Notes: generated by a model from the sequence alone, not told the origin. A stretch of 64,000 nucleotides of DNA from Pseudomonas sp. GD03919 (GCF_029814935.1 NZ_CP104582.1:2046001-2110000); one strand, 5' to 3'. Shown: positions 45,796 to 54,899, counted from the first letter of the stretch. Numbers and translations: made by a program.

Positions 45796-46766
45796 GGCGT
45801 ACCGCCTGCGAAGTCGAGGCTGAACAGGAAGGTCTGGCCCTCGCGTCTGCAGCAGCTGTAGGGGCGCCACAGCGACCAGGCGTAGCCACCGTCCTCGCTC
45901 TGCGCCGTATCGCTCGGAAAGATCGCGCAGGTGCTGCGGCGTTGGGGATAGAGCAACTGCCACTTATGGGTCGAGGCGTCGTTCTCGACGATCGGTCCAG
46001 GCGGCCAGTAGCCGTCGCGTCGGGCCGGCGTGAGTGGCCGATACACATGGGGCTGGCCGTTGCGGGTCACGACGTCTCCGGCCCGTTGCGCCATCACCGC
46101 GGCGGCCTTGAAGTCGTCGGGCTGCACCAGAAAGCCCTGTCGCGGGTAGAGGTTGCCCCACATGTTTCCGGCGGCTTGGCTGCCGGTTTCGCGCAGCCCC
46201 GGGGTGATGGCTTCGGGGTAGACACTTTCCGGAATGCCATGGCGCCAGGCCAGGGTGTCCAGTGTGCTCAGGTAATAGGGCATGAACGCGGTCGCGCCGC
46301 TGGCGCAGGCATAGCCGGACTGCGCCGCCAGTTGCGTTGCCGCCCAGCCGCCGGGATGGCCGATACCGTCGACATGTTTGAAGCGGGGCAGGTTGTCGCG
46401 TCGCCTGTTCGGCGTGATCAGGTTGCCGCCGCCTTCGGCACCGATGATGGGGGAGGCGAGCGGAGCCATTTCCGACCAGGGGTTGTTGCCCGTGCTGGCG
46501 TAGCTCGACACCACCAGTTCGGGGATGAAATGCCGCACCCTGGTCGAGGTGCGCACCGAGCAGCCGGAGGCGCCACAGCGCAGCCAGAAGCAGATGCCGA
46601 CGACCCGGTATTCAAGGCAACTGGGCGAGAGGGTGGAAGCGACGATGCTGCCGGTGTCCAGCGCCATGCTTGGGCTGGAGACCAGCAGGCAGGCCAGGGC
46701 CAGGGGGCGTAGCCGCTCCTGGCGACGGCTCACCGGCCCTGGCAGGCGATGCGGGCATTTGGGCAT
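45792..46766 (-). CDS. ICE conjugation protein, TIGR03756 (TraU-like) family
   Basis: A 324-residue exported protein with an N-terminal signal sequence and a cysteine-rich TraU-like body (LEYRVVGICFWLRCGASGCSV, then the terminal SCCRREGQTFLFS). It is a periplasmic mating-pair stabilisation component. It is the first gene of the left part of the transfer operon here. The usual upstream neighbour (TIGR03757 type) is not seen; hicAB lies there instead, 133 bases away. Confidence 0.88.
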   Translation of the reverse strand: MPKCPHRLPGPVSRRQERLRPLALACLLVSSPSMALDTGSIVASTLSPSCLEYRVVGICFWLRCGASGCSVRTSTRVRHFIPELVVSSYASTGNNPWSEMAPLASPIIGAEGGGNLITPNRRRDNLPRFKHVDGIGHPGGWAATQLAAQSGYACASGATAFMPYYLSTLDTLAWRHGIPESVYPEAITPGLRETGSQAAGNMWGNLYPRQGFLVQPDDFKAAAVMAQRAGDVVTRNGQPHVYRPLTPARRDGYWPPGPIVENDASTHKWQLLYPQRRSTCAIFPSDTAQSEDGGYAWSLWRPYSCCRREGQTFLFSLDFAGGTP

Positions 46767-46898
46767 GATCGAGGCTCCAGGCGACAGGGGTGACCTGGGA
46801 GCAGGGTCGATCAGCGGGTAGCGGTTTTCCCTGGGAAAACTGAATGCGCAGGAGTCGGTTTAGAGAGGGGAGCGTTGGACTCTAGGCAGGCTGGCGCA

Positions 46899-47231
46899 TC
46901 AGGCGTGCGCCGCACGCTCGAACACCTCGTCCGCCCACTGGTTCAGGCTCTTGCCGGCAGCCTGGGCGGCGATGGTGGCGGCGGCATGTACTTCAGGGCG
47001 AATACGCAGCATCACCTTGCCGGACGCCGGCTTCTCCGGGCTGACCCCGCGCTCGGCGCAATCGGCCAGGTAGTCTTCCACTGCCAGGCGGAATTCGGCG
47101 CGCAGCTCGGCCACCGAGTCGGCATGGAAGCTGATGATGTCCCGCACGCCCAGCACCCGGCCGACGAAGATGTCGTCACGCTCGTCAAACTCGATGCGGG
47201 CGGTGTAGCCCTTGTAGCTCATGCTATTCAT
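46899..47231 (-). CDS. hicB: HicB-type antitoxin
   Basis: A 110-residue antitoxin with the degenerate RNase-H-like HicB fold (YKGYTARIEFDERDDIFVGRVLGVRDIISFHADSVAEL) and a C-terminal ribbon-helix-helix-like region (KVMLRIRPEVHAAATIAAQAAGKSLNQWADEVFERA). It neutralises HicA and should repress its own operon. Its ATG overlaps the hicA stop (ATGA). Confidence 0.93.
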   Translation of the reverse strand: MNSMSYKGYTARIEFDERDDIFVGRVLGVRDIISFHADSVAELRAEFRLAVEDYLADCAERGVSPEKPASGKVMLRIRPEVHAAATIAAQAAGKSLNQWADEVFERAAHA

Positions 47232-47482
47232 GGTTCAACTCCTGCCCGTTGCAAGAACTCCCGGGCCTCTTCTACTTGGTACTTCTTCGCTTCTTTTCCG
47301 GGGTGTGGTCGATGGCAACGCCATTGCACCTCGCCCAGTACCAGCTTGACCCGCGACCCTTCACGTTCCAGCACCTGACCGCCCAGGTGAATGACCAAGG
47401 CTTCGATGTCGGAGAACACCACCGCGGCGCTGGTCGGCGTACGGAAGATGGCTTCGAGGGTCTTACGGTGCCGGTTTTTCAT
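47228..47482 (-). CDS. hicA: HicA-type mRNA interferase toxin
   Basis: An 84-residue dsRBD-like toxin. The family pattern is visible in FSDIEALVIHLGGQVLEREGSRVKLVL and the catalytic histidine region CHRPHPGKEAKKYQVEEAREFL. It cleaves mRNA when unneutralised. Toxin precedes antitoxin, as usual for hicAB. The pair sits inside the conjugation gene set, where it could stabilise the element. Confidence 0.93.
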   Translation of the reverse strand: MKNRHRKTLEAIFRTPTSAAVVFSDIEALVIHLGGQVLEREGSRVKLVLGEVQWRCHRPHPGKEAKKYQVEEAREFLQRAGVEP

Positions 47483-47519
47483 GAATGGGATGATAGCAAA
47501 ATTAGATAGCAGATGTATC

Positions 47520-47536
47520 GTACAGTATCACTGTAC
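47520..47536 (-). promoter_or_regulatory. 17-bp dyad upstream of hicA, candidate HicB operator
   Basis: GTACAGT-ATC-ACTGTAC is a perfect palindrome with a 3-base centre, 38 bases before the hicA start, in the expected promoter. HicB proteins with a ribbon-helix-helix domain bind such sites to repress the operon. Confidence 0.6.
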
Positions 47537-47743
47537 CGTTGAGGCTCTCGCCAAACGCGTCGATGTTGCCGCTCCGGTCCGGAGGCAGGTGAAAGGATGG
47601 CGGTCGTGGCCGTATCCAGGGGGTGCCTGGCTTCGATGACGATCAATGCTGGATAATTGACCGACAATGCGCTGGAACGAGTGGATGAGCACCGGGCTCA
47701 GCTACCCGGGAAGCGGGATAGATGTACGAAGAGGATGTTAGGC

Positions 47744-48148
47744 ATGACCCGAGACGAGCTACTTTCCGCCCCTGAGGCCGATTACATGGGCGAAGCTCAG
47801 TTGGACTTTTTCAAGAGACTGCTGCTGGCCCAGCTGGATGAGTGCAAGGCACGCGTCGAGGGTGGCAAGCAGGGGTTGGCCGAGCTGGAAAGGCCCATCG
47901 ATGTGGCCGACGTCGCGTCTATTGAGGAGGAGCGCATGACGTTGCTGCAGATGATTGATCGCGACCGCCGGATGCTTCCCGCATTTCAGCAGGCCCTGGA
48001 GCGGATCGACGATGGCAGCTATGGCTGGTGTGACGAGACGGGAGAGCCGATCGGCCTGCGGCGACTGTTGCTGAGTCCGACCACGACCTTGTCCATCGAG
48101 GCCAAGCAGCGTCAGGAATCGATCGAGCGACATATGGGGCAGGCCTGA
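47744..48148 (+). CDS. Zinc-less DksA-like transcription factor (DksA2 type)
   Basis: A 134-residue DksA-family protein that acts in the RNA polymerase secondary channel with ppGpp. The coiled-coil is residues 15-90, with the tip ADVASIEE. The C-terminal zinc finger is not functional: the four ligand positions read C96/T99 and S117/A120 instead of four cysteines, with the normal 17-residue spacing. P. aeruginosa DksA2, of the same length, keeps two cysteines (CxxT, CxxA) and works without zinc; here the third position is serine. The ATG at 47744 is chosen because AAGAGG precedes it properly. It is transcribed against the transfer operon. Confidence 0.9.
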   Translation: MTRDELLSAPEADYMGEAQLDFFKRLLLAQLDECKARVEGGKQGLAELERPIDVADVASIEEERMTLLQMIDRDRRMLPAFQQALERIDDGSYGWCDETGEPIGLRRLLLSPTTTLSIEAKQRQESIERHMGQA

Positions 48149-48167
48149 GGCGCCTGTCCGCATGGCA

Positions 48168-48192
48168 AAAAGGGCCTGGCTCAGGCCCTTTT
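48168..48192. terminator. Bidirectional rho-independent terminator between dksA-like and HU-like genes
   Basis: AAAAGGGCCTG and CAGGCCCTTTT form an 11-bp stem with a 3-base loop and A/T runs on both sides, between two convergent genes. Confidence 0.92.
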
Positions 48193-48209
48193 GTCGTTTT
48201 GGAAGGGGC

Positions 48210-48482
48210 TCAGTTCACCGCGTCCTTCAGGCCCTTGCCGGCCTTGAAGCCCGGCAGCTTGGCCGCGGCGATCTTGAGCGTGGCGCCGGTTTGCGGGTTG
48301 CGCCCTTCGCGCTCGGCGCGTTCTTTCACCGCGAAGGTGCCGAAGCCGACGAGGCTGACGCTGTCGCCGTTTTTCAGCGCGGAGGTGATGGCGCCGGTGA
48401 GGGCGTCCAGCGCCTTGCCGGCGGTGGCCTTGGGCAGGTCGGCGCTGGTGGCGATGGCTTCGATCAGTTCGGCCTTGTTCAT
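48210..48482 (-). CDS. HU-type nucleoid protein
   Basis: A 90-residue HU/HupB-family DNA-bending protein. It starts [19 protein letters not shown] and contains the beta-arm region [21 protein letters not shown], with the family signature in the same place. The ATG at 48482 is the family start. It differs from the usual Pseudomonas HupB at many positions and is probably an ICE-borne paralogue that packages or bends the element's DNA. It is 47 bases downstream of the small gene following traC. Confidence 0.93.
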   Translation of the reverse strand: MNKAELIEAIATSADLPKATAGKALDALTGAITSALKNGDSVSLVGFGTFAVKERAEREGRNPQTGATLKIAAAKLPGFKAGKGLKDAVN

Positions 48483-48529
48483 GGGGAATTCCTTCTGTGG
48501 TCTTGGAAGGAGGGGATTATAGTCAGGCT

Positions 48530-48799
48530 TCACTCGGCGATCTGCCGAATATCCAGCAAGGCCCAGACCTCCAGGCCCTGTTCGCGCACGGCTTGCTCGG
48601 CCTCCAGTCTGGCCGCCAGGGTGCTGACCGAGCGCGAACGGTATTCGAATGTGAAGGCCGGTCCCCCGGTTCGTTTCCTGACGCTCAGCACGACCTGCGT
48701 ATAGAACCCGGGCCGTTCGGGCTTCTTCTTCGGCGGCGCGCTGGGCGCAAGGCCCAGCGCTTCGCGCATTTCCGTCTCGGATATCTGTCTGGAACTCAA
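48530..48799 (-). CDS. Unknown small protein downstream of traC (89 residues)
   Basis: A protein of 89 residues with a proline/lysine linker ([13 protein letters not shown]) followed by an alpha-beta region ending [11 protein letters not shown] do not recognise the family. A TTG start with AGGAG 7 bases upstream is the best choice, and the gene lies 19 bases after the traC stop, so it is probably the last gene of that operon segment. Confidence 0.6.
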   Translation of the reverse strand: MSSRQISETEMREALGLAPSAPPKKKPERPGFYTQVVLSVRKRTGGPAFTFEYRSRSVSTLAARLEAEQAVREQGLEVWALLDIRQIAE

Positions 48800-48818
48800 G
48801 GTAGGGCTCCTGGCTGAT

Positions 48819-51572
48819 TCATGGGCTGATCCCGCGGGCCTGGTCGATCTGCGTTGCGACCCGCATCGCCGCCTCCAGTTCCGAGCAGCCGTATTGCTGC
48901 ATCAGGTTCCAGCGGGCAGCTTTCTCTTCCGGTTCGGTTTGCGCGATGGCGAGGTAGAGGCTTGGTGGCACGGCGCGAAACAGCGTTTCGAGGTTCTTCG
49001 CCAGCACCACGCCCTCGGTGTACTTGCCGGGCTCCTTGCTGGCGGACAGCAGCAGAGCCTTCTGCGCCGGGCTGAGCTTCTTGAAGCGGGCGATTTCCTC
49101 GATCTCGGCCAGCGGCATGTTCAGGCAGATCCACCACTCGATCATATTGAGCATGGTCTGCGCGGCATTGGGGAAGTCGGCGAGATTCTGCGTTGCCAAC
49201 CAGAACCAGGCGCCCAGTTTGCGCCACATCTTCGTCCCCTTGACCACGAACGGCGCCAGCAGTGGATGCTTGGTGATGATATGGCCCTCGTCCGTGATCA
49301 TGACGATCGGCCGACCCAGGTACTGGTCGCGTTCCGCCAGGTTGTTCACGGTGTTCATCAGGCTGATGTAGCTGATGGACAGTTGCGCCTCGTAGCCCTC
49401 CCGCGCATAGGTCGCCAGATCGACGATGGTCACGTCGCTTTCCGGCCAGGGCGTGCCGGCACGGTCGAACAGTTCGCCCTCGAAGCCCTGGCAGAACAGG
49501 TCGATGGACTCGCCCATTTCCTGGGCGCGTTCACGGCGTCTGTCCGGCAGGGCCGGGTCGGTGGCGACACGCAGCAGGGCATCGCGTATGTCGCGGGTCA
49601 GCACCTGGCGGCCGGCGGCAACACAGGTGCGCGCGGCATCGAGGATGCATTCGCGGATCAGGCCGCGGTCGGCGCGGCTCATCCGGGCTTCTTCTTTCGC
49701 TTCGCCGCCGGTGATCATCAGCCGCGCGGTGATTTCCAGTTCGCCGAGGATGTCGCGTTGCTCCTCGTGGTCGACCGCTGCTTCATCGTCCGGCACCTCG
49801 GCCGAGAGGCTGGCGACCCGCTCCGGCTGTTCGACCAGGCGCGCGGCGTCGGCATAGGGCGCGAGGCTGACCGGCGCGCCGGGCTTCAACTGCACCTTGT
49901 TGACCGACAGCCCCAGCGTCGAGAAGTAGTCGCCCTGCAGGCCGAACGAATTGCCCGCCTCGACGATGAACAGGCGGGGGCGGTACACCGCCATGATCTG
50001 CATCAGCAAGGTGCCCAGGGTGGCCGACTTGCCTGCGCCGGTCGGGCCGACCAGCAGCAGGTGGCCATTCATGGCGCGGTCCTGGCGCGACAGCGGGTCG
50101 AAGCTCAGCGGCGAGCCGCCACGATTGAACAGGGTGATCCCGGGATGCCCGGTACCCGTGCCGCGCCCCCAGACCGGCGCCAGGTTTGCCAGGTGCTGGG
50201 CGAACATCAAGCGGGTGTACCAGTCGCGGGTATCGCGCTGGGGGTTGTAGGCCATCGGCAGCCAGCGCAGGTAGCTGTTGCAGGCGGCGACCTCGTCGCC
50301 CTCGCGTACCGGCTGCAGGCCGGCGCCGAGCAAGGCATTGGCCAGGCTGATCGAGTGCTGGTGCAACTGTCGCTCGTCGTGGCCACGCAGGTAGAAGGCC
50401 AATGTGCCGCGGTACAGCTTGTGCTTGCGGCCGATGATGGCCCGGGCCTCCTCGACGTCCTGGCGGGTCTGGGTCGAGGCCAGGTTCTCGCCGATGGCCT
50501 TGCGGGCCAGACGGTTCAGTCGCTCCTCGAGCACGTCCTGGGGTTTGACCACCAGCGTCAGGCTCAGCACCGTGCCTTCCGGCAACTGGTCGAACAGGGC
50601 ATTGATCGCATCGCCCTTGCTGGTTTCGCCGGTGAGCTGACCGATCGAGGGCGGACGGCGCAGCTTGTCCACCACCATCACCCGATGGGGGTGGCCGTCG
50701 AAGTACCAGAGCCCGCGTTGCGCATCCGAGCGCGGTTCGTTGAAGAACAGCCGCTCGGCGAAATCGTGGTCGAAGGGCAGCTCCAGCGATTCGCCGTCAC
50801 CGGCTTGCGGATGGGCCACGCGCGCATAGAACGCCTCGGGCGTCTCGTCGGTGAGCGTGGGCGCCGGGTTGAACCAGGGCAGCAGCCAGGCGTAGAGGCC
50901 ATGGCCATCGACCGGCTGCGCGCGCACGCCGCAGGCGCGCAGCGCGGCGCCGATCCGTTCGCCCGCCTGGCGCAGGGCCGGCATGGGGGCCAGCCCGCTC
51001 TCGTCGTCATCGGCGCCAACCCAGCGATACAGCACCAGGCGAACCCGGCGGTTGTTGCCACGCCACGGTAGCTGGGTGACCACCTCGTCGTCGAACAGGC
51101 CCCCCGGCTTGGCGACCGCCTGCAGATGGCGGCGGGTCAGTTCCAGGTAGGCCTCGGTAAAGGCGCTGCCGCGTGCGCGATCCTGGATATAGGCGCTGAG
51201 CCGCTTCAGGTAGGGGCTGAAGTCGCAGTCGTCCTGACAGAAGAACTGCACGACCCAGGGCGAGGTCTCCAGCTCGTCGAAGCTGTCCTGCAGGGCATCC
51301 TCGACCGCGTCGCGGGCCGTCATCAGCCAATCGGGCTCACGCCCCTCGGTGCCGATGGGCGTCAGTTCGAACAGCGCGCCCACCGAGCGGTTGTCGTCCA
51401 GCAGGAAACACTGCTCGTCCTCCAGGTATTCGACCCAGGGCAGGTGGTCGGTGAGGCTGGGGCCGTGGGCATACAACCGTGCCTCGTCGGCCAGGGTGGC
51501 GCGCGGGCGCCGTGGATGGCGCCAGGACCTCCACGCCCTGGCACCGCCAACCGGCTTGCCGGTGCGCCTCAC
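48819..51572 (-). CDS. traC: Type IV secretion ATPase TraC (TIGR03744, VirB4 class)
   Basis: A 917-residue ATPase that powers pilus assembly. Walker A GPTGAGKS is at 509-516, Walker B VMITDEGH around 745-755, and WFWLATQNLADFP is the conserved motif following it. The GTG start overlaps the stop of the lipoprotein gene (GTGA), with AGGAAGAG upstream. The protein is cytoplasmic and membrane-associated. Confidence 0.95.
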   Translation of the reverse strand: MRRTGKPVGGARAWRSWRHPRRPRATLADEARLYAHGPSLTDHLPWVEYLEDEQCFLLDDNRSVGALFELTPIGTEGREPDWLMTARDAVEDALQDSFDELETSPWVVQFFCQDDCDFSPYLKRLSAYIQDRARGSAFTEAYLELTRRHLQAVAKPGGLFDDEVVTQLPWRGNNRRVRLVLYRWVGADDDESGLAPMPALRQAGERIGAALRACGVRAQPVDGHGLYAWLLPWFNPAPTLTDETPEAFYARVAHPQAGDGESLELPFDHDFAERLFFNEPRSDAQRGLWYFDGHPHRVMVVDKLRRPPSIGQLTGETSKGDAINALFDQLPEGTVLSLTLVVKPQDVLEERLNRLARKAIGENLASTQTRQDVEEARAIIGRKHKLYRGTLAFYLRGHDERQLHQHSISLANALLGAGLQPVREGDEVAACNSYLRWLPMAYNPQRDTRDWYTRLMFAQHLANLAPVWGRGTGTGHPGITLFNRGGSPLSFDPLSRQDRAMNGHLLLVGPTGAGKSATLGTLLMQIMAVYRPRLFIVEAGNSFGLQGDYFSTLGLSVNKVQLKPGAPVSLAPYADAARLVEQPERVASLSAEVPDDEAAVDHEEQRDILGELEITARLMITGGEAKEEARMSRADRGLIRECILDAARTCVAAGRQVLTRDIRDALLRVATDPALPDRRRERAQEMGESIDLFCQGFEGELFDRAGTPWPESDVTIVDLATYAREGYEAQLSISYISLMNTVNNLAERDQYLGRPIVMITDEGHIITKHPLLAPFVVKGTKMWRKLGAWFWLATQNLADFPNAAQTMLNMIEWWICLNMPLAEIEEIARFKKLSPAQKALLLSASKEPGKYTEGVVLAKNLETLFRAVPPSLYLAIAQTEPEEKAARWNLMQQYGCSELEAAMRVATQIDQARGISP

Positions 51573-51994
51573 AGCTCTTCCTGGCGTTCGCCGGGCAGGG
51601 CGTACTGCACCCGTCGATAGAACGGGAAGACCGTGGTGTAGCCCGGGATCGGCGCCTGTTCCGTACCAGTCAGGTGCGGATAGACATACATCAGCAAGTC
51701 GGGGTTGGGCAGGCGCGGGAATAGGCTGCGGATCTCGTTCGCCGCGTGGCGGCTATAGGGCGCCTGCAGGTTCGCGGCGAGGTCCGCCGACGTCAGCGGG
51801 CGGCGCAGCTGTTGCCGGGCGTCGAGCAGTTGCAGCGGGACGCCCGGCCCGCCGGCGCCGTGCCAGATGTCCAGCATGCTCTGCCCGCCATGGGGCAGCA
51901 GGGCTTCCTTGTCGGTGGCACAGCCCGCCAGCGCCAGGCAGGCGCTGGAGACCAGGCTAATCCAGATCGGAGAGGGTGGTGTGGCTGTGTTCAT
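51569..51994 (-). CDS. ICE lipoprotein, TIGR03751 family
   Basis: A 141-residue lipoprotein: the signal ends ACLALAGC with the lipidated cysteine near residue 25. The C-terminus PNPDLLMYVYPHLTG...PIPGYTTVFPFY is typical of the family. It is probably an outer-membrane component of the mating channel, like TraV/VirB7. The start overlaps the end of the upstream TraB-like gene by 38 bases. Confidence 0.9.
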   Translation of the reverse strand: MNTATPPSPIWISLVSSACLALAGCATDKEALLPHGGQSMLDIWHGAGGPGVPLQLLDARQQLRRPLTSADLAANLQAPYSRHAANEIRSLFPRLPNPDLLMYVYPHLTGTEQAPIPGYTTVFPFYRRVQYALPGERQEEL

Positions 51995-53462
51995 GGCGAA
52001 CGCTCCGGCCGTTGGGCTCGTAGTCGAGGCGGATCTCGTGGTCGAGGTGCAGCGCCACCTGGGCGGCCGGGGGCACGTACACCGCGGCGAAGGCCTCGCC
52101 GTAGAGCTTGTTGACCCAGGCACGGATATCGCTGACGCCGCCGGCCAGGATGGCGTTGAGGGCGCTGTTACCGCTGCTGCTGGTGACGCCGAGGGTGCCG
52201 CTGGCGGAGCTGACCACGCTGCTGTCGCTGCGCTCGTCGCCGAGCAGGGCGGCCACGCCGGCGCCGGCCGCGGTGATCAGGCTCTGGCTGCCGAGGTACT
52301 GCTGGGCGTTGGAGCGGCGTTCGCCGGCGATGCAGGGAATGCCGTAGGGATCGGACAGATAGCCGAGCCCACCGCGGATCCTGTCGGTGTTGCTGGCCTG
52401 TGTCGTGGAGGCATTGCGGCTGAGCACCGCCCTGGGTTCCGGCACGGTACGGACGGTGCCGTCGGTGAACACAAAGGTGATCGACTCGACCTGGCCGCGC
52501 ACGCAGGACAGGGTCCAGTCGCCTGACGCCGTGCCACTCATGACCGCACCGGCCACCTCCGGCAGCTCGATGCCATTGGCGGCCAGGTTGTCGGGGCCGA
52601 CCAGCACTTTAAAGGGATAGGGGTCGATAACCGTGCCGTCCACCGGCACCCGCCCGATCAGCGCGGTCATTGCCACCGAGCCCATCAGGGTGGCGTTCTC
52701 GGGGATGGTGTAGACCGGCCTGGCGCCTTCGCCGCGCTCGGCCGGGCGCGCCCGCTCGGCGCCACTGTCGCTCACTGTCCGCAGCGGCTTCTGGCTGCGG
52801 TCGAGGGCGCCGCCATCCAGCCCCAGAGACTGGAAACCGGCGGGCAGGTTCAGGCTAGAGCGGACCTCGCTGGCGTCGCGCTCCCCGGCGGGGCGGCTGC
52901 CCGAGGGCTCGATCCACAGCAGCGAGTCACCTGCCGGGTCTTCACCGAACCGCTCGCCGTCGCCGGGTTGAAGCCCCAGGCCTATCGGCAAGTCCTGCTC
53001 CTGGCCGGCCAGGCCGGCGAGTTGCTCCTGCAGCCGCGTCAGCAGCCCGCGCGTTTGGCGGCTTTCCTCCTCGGCCTTGCGCCGGTCCTCATCGGCTTGC
53101 CGGCGCTCTTGCGCGGCCTGCTGGGTCACATTGCCGAGCGCGTGCTGAATGCGCCTGTCGACGCTGCCTTCCCGTTCCCGCAGGCGAGTGTTCTCCTGCC
53201 GCAGGGTGTCGTTGCTCTTCTTCAAGCCGAGCATTTCGCTGCGCATGGCCTTGACCTGGCCAACCAGGGTGGCGACCGTGTCGCGTGGTGTGTCGCCGGC
53301 GATACCGAGCGACTTGGCCTGTTCGGCGGACAGTTCGAGGCGTTCCGGGTCGCTGGGGCTTTCACGGGAGCTGTCATCGTCCAGCCAGCTTTTCAGGATG
53401 ATCAACGCCACCGCCAGCAATGCCCCCGGCACCAGCCATTTGAGCAGCACGTTAGCTTTCAT
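51957..53462 (-). CDS. TraB-like VirB10 protein (TIGR03752)
   Basis: A 501-residue protein with an N-terminal membrane anchor (about 8-24), a coiled-coil (85-150, including QERRQADEDRRKAEEESRQ) and a TraB/VirB10 beta-barrel domain after residue 250 (ENATLMGSVAMTALIGRVP). It spans the periplasm and links the inner and outer parts of the channel. The start at 53462 lies within the end of the upstream gene. Confidence 0.92.
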   Translation of the reverse strand: MKANVLLKWLVPGALLAVALIILKSWLDDDSSRESPSDPERLELSAEQAKSLGIAGDTPRDTVATLVGQVKAMRSEMLGLKKSNDTLRQENTRLREREGSVDRRIQHALGNVTQQAAQERRQADEDRRKAEEESRQTRGLLTRLQEQLAGLAGQEQDLPIGLGLQPGDGERFGEDPAGDSLLWIEPSGSRPAGERDASEVRSSLNLPAGFQSLGLDGGALDRSQKPLRTVSDSGAERARPAERGEGARPVYTIPENATLMGSVAMTALIGRVPVDGTVIDPYPFKVLVGPDNLAANGIELPEVAGAVMSGTASGDWTLSCVRGQVESITFVFTDGTVRTVPEPRAVLSRNASTTQASNTDRIRGGLGYLSDPYGIPCIAGERRSNAQQYLGSQSLITAAGAGVAALLGDERSDSSVVSSASGTLGVTSSSGNSALNAILAGGVSDIRAWVNKLYGEAFAAVYVPPAAQVALHLDHEIRLDYEPNGRSVRHEHSHTTLSDLD

Positions 53463-54261
53463 CGCCGTCACCTTGCGCGCGCTCTGGCGCTGGCAGCACC
53501 GCCCGCTCCAGGCCTGAGCCCCGGGTGACCAGGTAGGCGACGCTGGTGTCCTCGGCGCTGCCGGCCGGCCCCAGATCGGCATGCTGGAAGGTGGCGGCGA
53601 ACAGGCTGGCCTGGAGCCGGCGTGGGTCGAGCCGGACGGGATGCGCGCCACGATTGCGCAGCTGCACCACGGTCACCCAGTACTCGCCCAGCCGCCAGGC
53701 CGCGATGGGCGTGCTGGCGACGTTTTCGCTGGGCAGCAGGGTGGGCAGTTCCCCGCTGAGCCTCAGGGGCACGCGGCGCACGCCGGGCAAGGCTTCCACG
53801 GTGCGCAGGGGCGCGTACAGGCTCTGCGCCGCATAGCGGGTCAGCATTACGGGAATCGGTGTTGCGTCCGGGACGCTGGCGGTGGGCTCGGCTGGCGCCT
53901 GGCCGGAGTCGCCGCGGACGATGCGCAGCGGCTCCAGCGCCTGATCGCCAGGGCTCGCCGCGATATCCAGCAGGATGATCTGACCCGTCGCCACCGACTG
54001 CAGCTGCAGCCGGGAAGGGGCGATGGCCTCCGAGGCCAGTAGGTAGACCGCGCCGTCGCTCGATTGCACGCGCAGCTTGCCGGCCAGGTGGCTGGGCAGG
54101 CCGACTCGGACCTCGTCGTCGAGAAACACCACGCGCTCATGGCCGACCACCAGCGGCACGGGCAGGGGCAGGCGTTCCCAGCGCATCAGCTCGACCGCGC
54201 CGACCACGCCGCTGGACAGCACGAGGACAATGGCCAGCCCCAGTCCGGCTATCCGCTTCAT
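53452..54261 (-). CDS. ICE conjugation protein TIGR03749 (DUF3438, TraK-like)
   Basis: A 269-residue exported protein with a signal peptide (MKRIAGLGLAIVLVLSSGVVGA) and an all-beta body, as in TraK/VirB9 secretins. It probably forms the outer-membrane core with the TraB-like protein. The ATG overlaps the upstream stop (ATGA). Confidence 0.9.
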   Translation of the reverse strand: MKRIAGLGLAIVLVLSSGVVGAVELMRWERLPLPVPLVVGHERVVFLDDEVRVGLPSHLAGKLRVQSSDGAVYLLASEAIAPSRLQLQSVATGQIILLDIAASPGDQALEPLRIVRGDSGQAPAEPTASVPDATPIPVMLTRYAAQSLYAPLRTVEALPGVRRVPLRLSGELPTLLPSENVASTPIAAWRLGEYWVTVVQLRNRGAHPVRLDPRRLQASLFAATFQHADLGPAGSAEDTSVAYLVTRGSGLERAVLPAPERAQGDGDES

Positions 54262-54899
54262 CTCGCACCTCCGGGCAGGCTGAGCTTCTGCGGGGTGCCC
54301 TGGTAGCAGTCCAGTGCCAGTCCCCATTTGTTGCGTTCGGGGTCGACGTCGAAGCGCACCACGCGCAGGGGATAGCGCACCACTACGCGCTTCACCGGCT
54401 CGGCGGCGAAGTACTCGTCGGCGTTCAGGTCGAGGTTGACCAGCCAGCTGTCCTGGTCGAGCTGCTTGACCCGCAGTGCGGGATCGTCGCTGTAGCCACG
54501 GCCCAGCACCTCGTAGACGCCGCGCACCCGCTGGCGCAGCTCTCCGGCGGCCTTGCGGTACTCGTAGTCGCCTTCCAGGAAGTGGCGGCAGGCCGGTGTC
54601 AGGTAGGACTGCAGGGCGTAGATGGCGCGGCGGTAGTCCTGCTCGCCGTCCGTGGGCCAGCGGTTTAGCTGGCCGAAGATGTACAGGGCGAACGCGTAGG
54701 CATTCTCGGGCGGTACGTCCCACCACAGCCGCGTGCTGCCTGAGCGCAAGTCCGGCGGCACATGCACCGTCAGCGCCCTGGGCGCCGAGTGCCAGCCGTA
54801 CCAGAAGCCGAGGCAGGCCAGCGTCAGGGCCGCGACCGCCAGGCGCAGGCTGAGGATATGCGCCTGCTGCGCATCCACCTTGTTGCGGAAGCGGCTCAT
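54258..54899 (-). CDS. ICE conjugation protein TIGR03746 (DUF2895, TraE-like)
   Basis: A 213-residue protein with one N-terminal transmembrane helix (about 18-38) and a periplasmic domain containing YIFGQLNRWPTDGEQDYRRAIYALQSYLTPAC-like sequence, typical of TraE/VirB5-8-like components. It overlaps both neighbours by ATGA. Confidence 0.9.
   Translation of the reverse strand: MSRFRNKVDAQQAHILSLRLAVAALTLACLGFWYGWHSAPRALTVHVPPDLRSGSTRLWWDVPPENAYAFALYIFGQLNRWPTDGEQDYRRAIYALQSYLTPACRHFLEGDYEYRKAAGELRQRVRGVYEVLGRGYSDDPALRVKQLDQDSWLVNLDLNADEYFAAEPVKRVVVRYPLRVVRFDVDPERNKWGLALDCYQGTPQKLSLPGGAR

Noticed and set aside
47483..47743. Zur box controlling the DksA2-like gene
   Set aside because: I looked for a GTTAT-ATAAC type site expected for zinc-starvation control and found none; the only clear dyad fits hicAB better.
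48894..51071. 725-residue plus-strand frame opposite traC
   Set aside because: Antisense of a VirB4-class ATPase; no start signal or known motif.
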